From: Amyelois transitella
Lineage: Eukaryota > Arthropoda > Insecta > Lepidoptera > Pyralidae
NCBI RefSeq assembly: GCF_032362555.1
Contig: NC_083519.1
Span: 1,195,501-1,259,500 of the forward strand
Length of the DNA: 64,000 nt
Direction of reading: 5' to 3'
The position numbers and the translations under genes were made by a program. The notes below the pieces were generated by a model. That model ran no database searches, was not told the DNA's origin, and saw only the letters and a list, made by a program, of their open reading frames with translations. Position 1 is the first letter of the stretch; the number at the start of each line of letters is the position of its first letter. Of this stretch, positions 53,059 to 64,000 are shown in pieces.

Positions 53059-53770
53059 TAACCTTTTAAGCGCTTGGCTAAATATCAATTGTCGTGCCCC
53101 TAGCGCGCCGCTACAAATCGATAAAATAATACCTACAATAAATAAGGAGGAGTAATCGTTGTATCGATAAAAAAAGTCAAAAAGTTTTTTATGTTTTTAT
53201 TTAAAATCAGCCTTCTTGTATCACAATCATTCATCTTTAAGGTGAAAGCTTATCTCTAAGTGAAAATTAGTAAAATTTCCGAAATCTAACTTATTTTGAC
53301 TAATTTGTGAGAGCGAATGGAGCGACCGTTTTAATAATTCTTATGTTTAAAGTTATACTTGTTAATTTAACTTTATTTCGTATGACACTGTTTATTTCAT
53401 GCTGAATGATGCATTATACCTGATTATTTAACTGTTTGTTATTTTGTTTTTAAAATGCGCATTGCATTGTATCCCATCCCTATGGTCATATTTATGCGAC
53501 ACGCGCGATAGACACCGAAGAAAAGTCCGAGCTGCCAATTACTTATTTTTGTTTAAGTTTTTTCAATGCTTAGAGCTATGAAACATAATTTTAAGTAATT
53601 GTTGTAATAAATAGCTCTATTCAATAATAGTTTTAGTTATACCACGAAGTTAATAGGACGATAATAGAACGAAAAAATCATGGATATTCTCTGTCGCAGA
53701 AATACGACACGGGCGGTAGGGGCACGGCAATATTTGTCGCATATATGCGACTCGCGCGGTTAAAAGGTTA
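53059..53770. mobile_element. Non-autonomous element with imperfect ~55-bp terminal inverted repeats
   Basis: The left end reads TAACCTTTTAAGCGC and, 25 bp on, GTCGTGCCCCTA. The right end, read in reverse, gives TAACCTTTTAACCGCGCGAG and then GCCGTGCCCCTACCG. The right arm holds a perfect 16-bp palindrome GTCGCATATATGCGAC (53737-53752). No coding potential was seen inside the ~710 bp. I could not define a target-site duplication. Confidence 0.6.
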
Positions 53771-53890
53771 AAATACTAATTTTTTTGTTGACAGATTCAC
53801 ACATTTCACATCACATTTCTTTTAGGACATTGCTCGGTGGTGTGTTTTTGTTAATTGTTTCAAAGTTATAGTATATACCTACTTAGTCAC

Positions 53891-53985
53891 TTCGACTCAG
53901 CCCCAGATCCTGTCATCTCTACGTTGTCTCTCCGCTGCGTGTCGGAACTAGTTTCACTTTTCGCGACAGTCATCTTTTTGACGAA
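53891..53985 (-). pseudogene. Decayed duplicate of the last RIOK2 exon
   Basis: The minus strand reads KMTVAKSETSSDTQRRDNVE followed by MTGSGAESK and a stop. This aligns to the genuine RIOK2 terminus KKAVAKGEASAVTRQRRDNS...WGWAE about 250 bp away. The core CAGCGGAGAGACAAC is identical at DNA level. A possible acceptor (AACAG) precedes it, but splicing from RIOK2 exon 9 would enter the wrong phase and stop after about 10 codons. The conserved C-terminal GLWGWAE is lost. It lies beyond the RIOK2 polyadenylation signal. Confidence 0.7.
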
Positions 53986-54092
53986 CCTGTTATATACATT
54001 TAAACCGGATAACCGTATCATTCGGTAACTTTATAAAACTACAACGAGCGGGAAATGTCTAAATAAAACCAATACAATACAGATATATACAA

Positions 54093-54098
54093 TTTATT
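54093..54098 (-). terminator. Polyadenylation signal of RIOK2
   Basis: AATAAA on the minus strand, 47 bp after the RIOK2 stop codon and the closest such hexamer. Spacing is typical for a short 3' UTR. Confidence 0.6.
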
Positions 54099-54144
54099 CA
54101 ATATTTCTCTCTTAGGTGTAGTTAAAACTATTCTCAAGCTACCC

Positions 54145-61321
<7,177 letters not shown>

Positions 61322-61972
61322 TTTGCTATGAGTTAGTAAATGTAAGAGATACCTAATTAAACACACGCGATAAAATAGTCAATTTTATTGTTTGAAGAAC
61401 GCATGCACGCTTTTGGTACCTACATACATTATCAAGTAAACACAAGAATGACATTTGACTGACAGTGACATTGATATCTACATCTGCTCAAAAAATTTTC
61501 TTTTCATCGCACTTTGATCTTGATTAAGGTACACATGCTCTTTAAACAATACCGGCCAAAAGCGAGTCGGACTCGCAAACGGAGGATTCCGTACGAGTAC
61601 CATTATCACGTTTGTAGCAAAACCTGTTTATTTAAGTCAACCGAAATATGCTTAAAAATGACGTTTGTTTAATAGGAGTCCCCCTACCTTATTTTTATTT
61701 AATTATTTATTTTGAAAGGGTACAACTTAATATTCAATAAAAATTTTAAGCTTCTACTGAACAAGTATAACGAAGTGTAAAAAATTGGTAGTTTTAATAT
61801 AATGTGTATTTACTTTTTAAATATATAATTTGTGAAAATTTCAGCTTTCTAGCTATCACGATTTACGAAATAGAGCATGGTGAGGTGATAAACGGACAGA
61901 CAGACATTAGAGGCTAAGTAAAAGGAACCCATCATATCCTTTATTTCAGAATATCTTAATAAGATAGGATAA
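61322..61972. other. Intergenic region: RIOK2 upstream sequence and a dispersed repeat
   Basis: 61440-61480 contains TGACATTTGACTGACAGTGAC, a TGAC-rich cluster like that in the 39856-40381 promoter, and probably belongs to the RIOK2 promoter. 61545-61920 looks like a common lepidopteran dispersed repeat: it begins CCGGCCAAAAGCGAGTCGGA, has GGATTCCGTACGAGTACCAT, and closes with GGACAGACAGACATTAGAGG. No coding frame was seen. Confidence 0.5.
61940..61945 (-). terminator. Polyadenylation signal of the gene at 61973-63233
   Basis: AATAAA on the minus strand, 28 bp after the stop codon at 61975-61973. Confidence 0.55.
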
Positions 61973-63233
61973 CTACTCCTCGCTAGCATCTCCCTCTTCT
62001 TCACTGGCTACTCGTTCTTCTTCACTGGAGGGTTCTGCGGTCACTTTAGGGCTCTCGTCACGCCCTTCATATTCTCGGATGTACAAAAGCTGAAGGTAGG
62101 CTTCGACGCAGAGTAACTGCAAATTGCCCAAATTCTTTGAGTATTTAACCAACGGAGGACAACACTATCAACCTAGGTATTATGCTGTTTCCGATCACGT
62201 GGTTCATCGCAAGTAATCCCTCCATCGATCTCGTATTTGGTAAAATGATGAAATTCTGCTTCTTTATTCATGAACGTTGCATCATCTCTCTCTTTTTGTC
62301 GTTGCGACATAACCAAAGCAAAGATATCTATAGAGGGAATAAAATGTAGGCCTTATCAAACTTCGTTCGAGAATAGACCCCTAGAAAACAAGTTCTCAAT
62401 TACTAGTCTTCAGTTCGAAAGAGAAATGTATAATACTAAATTTCTTACCCTATTCGCTTCAGTGTAAGAGTAACCTTCAAGTCGCAGAGTGTAACCAAAA
62501 ACGCTGGTTGATATTTTGGATTCGGCCACGATCAAATAGTTATCTTCAGTGAATATGGGATAGTTGACTATTTTGTAGTTGCCCGCTCTTACAGGACATG
62601 ACATCCTACAAGGACAAAGTAAAATACATATATTGGGGGCTTATTCACGAAGGTTAACCTTAGAGACTTAAGTACGAGTACATATACTTACCGTGGGTGA
62701 ACATGGTGGAAAAACATACTGTAAATTTCTTGATCTTCGTTCTCTTCATCTTCAACGCAGCCACTGTTTATAACTGTAAAGGTTTTGAAATAGTCGCAAG
62801 TATCTAAGTTGCGGATATCTTGGCACTTTTGCATTATCCCCTGAAACAGATAGCTTTCATCCAATTAGGTAAACTTATTCGATAAGTACCTATATTCTAA
62901 ATCCTATCCGTAAGCCTATAGGGAGAGAAGAAGGATAAGTCATGCGTCTTATCAGCGTTCTTGAATAACCGCCTTACTCTGTCATAATTTCCACTTTGCA
63001 GAAGGTATTGTAAGTTATACTTTTTGTAAATTATTTAGGTATCTGACGTTTTACCTTGATGACCCAGCCACCTATCAAGGTCGTTGGTGATATTCAACTC
63101 CCCACTCAATGATGAGTCGTACAGCCTCGTGTTAAGGCTCATTTCTGACACAGTTATTTCCGTACTAGGATTGGCATAACACGGTCCAATCCGGGTGGCC
63201 AGAAGGTTGGTAGGAGCCAGACCTCCCATCACC
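61973..63233 (-). CDS. Probable secreted cysteine-containing protein, family uncertain; 5' end likely beyond window
   Basis: Exons 63233-63055, 62840-62692, 62605-62449 and 62116-61973 (stop TAG). Residues include ATRIGPCYANPSTEITVSEM, GELNITNDLDRWLGHQ, MQKCQDIRNLDTCDYFKTFT, MSCPVRAGNYKIVNYPIFTE and a Glu/Ser-rich acidic end. The CPVRAGNYK...Y block and spaced cysteines resemble insect secreted lipid-binding-like families (ML or DUF1091 type), a weak assignment. The exon 1 acceptor has a strong pyrimidine tract, and a GTAAGT donor at 63922 bounds an open exon (63923 to beyond 64000) in the right phase. Alternatively exon 1 could start at an ATG at 63271-63269, giving a hydrophobic leader MFFTFLFCLLFC. 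Exons 1 and 2 differ in phase by one base, so the model is incomplete or the copy is damaged. Confidence 0.55.
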
Positions 63234-63922
63234 CTACAAAATAGGAGACAAAATAAAAATGTAAAAAACATTGACGTGACCTTAGTACCAATGAGTGGAT
63301 TTCAATTGATGGTTGCCATGCCTAATATACCATGGAGTAATGGTTAATGGTATTTTAATTGGACTGTGCCTAGCTCGAAAATATTATAATTCAATGGTAT
63401 GTAGGTTACATGCTTAATCTATATTAAATATGGCATTGCATGCCACCTTGGATATCACCCTCCGGTTCCAGGTTAATCAACCTATTTGGGACAGTTATAA
63501 ATAAAGCATTTATTCATTTAGCAATCCACCAATCCCGCCACACTACAGTACATGTCCATACAGTTTATGGAGTGTGGCACACTCAATAACGACTCTTCAT
63601 TTGAGACTCCAACAAGACCTGACATGACAAATAGACGACCGCGCGTGTTTGTGGAAGTGGTGCATTACCTGCTACTCTACTTCTCTAGCTATCTCTTTGA
63701 ATTTCGCTTTTAGTGGGAATTCCATTCCCAGGAAGAGAAGTGCTACAGGTACCACTACAAAATTTCATCAAAATCAGTCTTGTAGTTTTTGTGTTCATCA
63801 TTGATACAAACATAAAACTTTATAAAAAAAGACAAACGAGACTGTTTTTTTAAATCGTAAAAATCATAACAAATGTTATTGTTGTTGTTTTTGACCTAAA
63901 CAGATAAAAAAATTACACTTAC

Positions 63923-64000
63923 GCGTTGATGGCTGACCTGACTGAAGGTTGGTTTGATTGACAGAAAAACAAACAAACGTCAAAAGTACCGCAAAAGTTC
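63923..64000 (-). CDS. Possible first exon of the secreted-protein gene, cut by the window end
   Basis: The minus strand is open in the frame that joins 63233, reading VCLFFCQSNQPSVRSAIN before a CGC|GTAAGT donor. The joined protein would read SAIN-AVMGGLAPTNLLAT. No ATG lies inside the window, so the start would be upstream. It could equally be a non-coding 5' exon. Confidence 0.35.

Noticed and set aside
53996..54010. Functional alternative last exon of RIOK2
   Set aside because: Splicing from exon 9 enters the wrong phase and stops within about 10 codons, and the conserved C-terminus is lost.
62890..62915. 26-bp microexon between exons 1 and 2 of the secreted-protein gene
   Set aside because: Splice sites and length fit the phase, but the frame ends in TAG.

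Overview
The window is eukaryotic and reads as a moth or butterfly (Lepidoptera) nuclear genome. Four protein genes have short exons and GT-AG introns. The introns are packed with dispersed repeats of lepidopteran type: a short interspersed family (called S1 here), RTE-type LINE copies ending in (TATG)n, jockey-like LINE 3' ends, Helitron-like tails ending in CTAG, and fragments of tRNA-derived SINEs. There is no bacterial or viral gene organisation and no CRISPR array.

Layout. Positions 588-39855, minus strand: a Na-K-Cl cotransporter of the SLC12 family. Nineteen exons were joined by eye, about 918 residues; the C-terminus lies beyond position 1. Its first intron (about 15.4 kb, 24055-39465) holds a full-length RTE-type LINE (34428-37845) with one intact 1036-codon ORF and a perfect 10-bp target-site duplication, a near-perfect 200-bp hairpin (29081-29570), and many smaller insertions. 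Positions 40382-50940, plus strand: an arrestin-domain-containing protein (535 residues, 8 exons), head to head with the cotransporter across 526 bp (39856-40381), probably a bidirectional promoter. Positions 54145-61321, minus strand: RIO kinase 2 (506 residues, 10 exons), tail to tail with the arrestin gene. Positions 61973 to past 63233, minus strand: a small cysteine-containing, probably secreted protein of uncertain family, in the same direction as RIOK2. Its 5' end probably lies beyond position 64000.

The genes do not form an operon or a pathway. The cotransporter moves ions at the plasma membrane, the arrestin-like protein is expected to act in membrane-protein sorting, and RIOK2 acts in cytoplasmic 40S ribosome maturation.

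The most noteworthy structures are: (i) S1 elements whose first ~100 bp and last ~45 bp resemble the two ends of the resident RTE LINE, as if S1 were its non-autonomous partner; (ii) LINE insertions only 46 and 68 bp long with clear target-site duplications; (iii) a pair of inverted P-element-like transposon remnants with a THAP exon, flanking four cotransporter exons, one of them 15 bp from a splice acceptor; (iv) three extra tandem copies of the 3' part of one cotransporter exon; (v) the hairpin; (vi) a decayed copy of the last RIOK2 exon. I do not see a clearly new multi-gene system. All splice models and repeat boundaries come from reading the sequence, not from RNA data or database searches.
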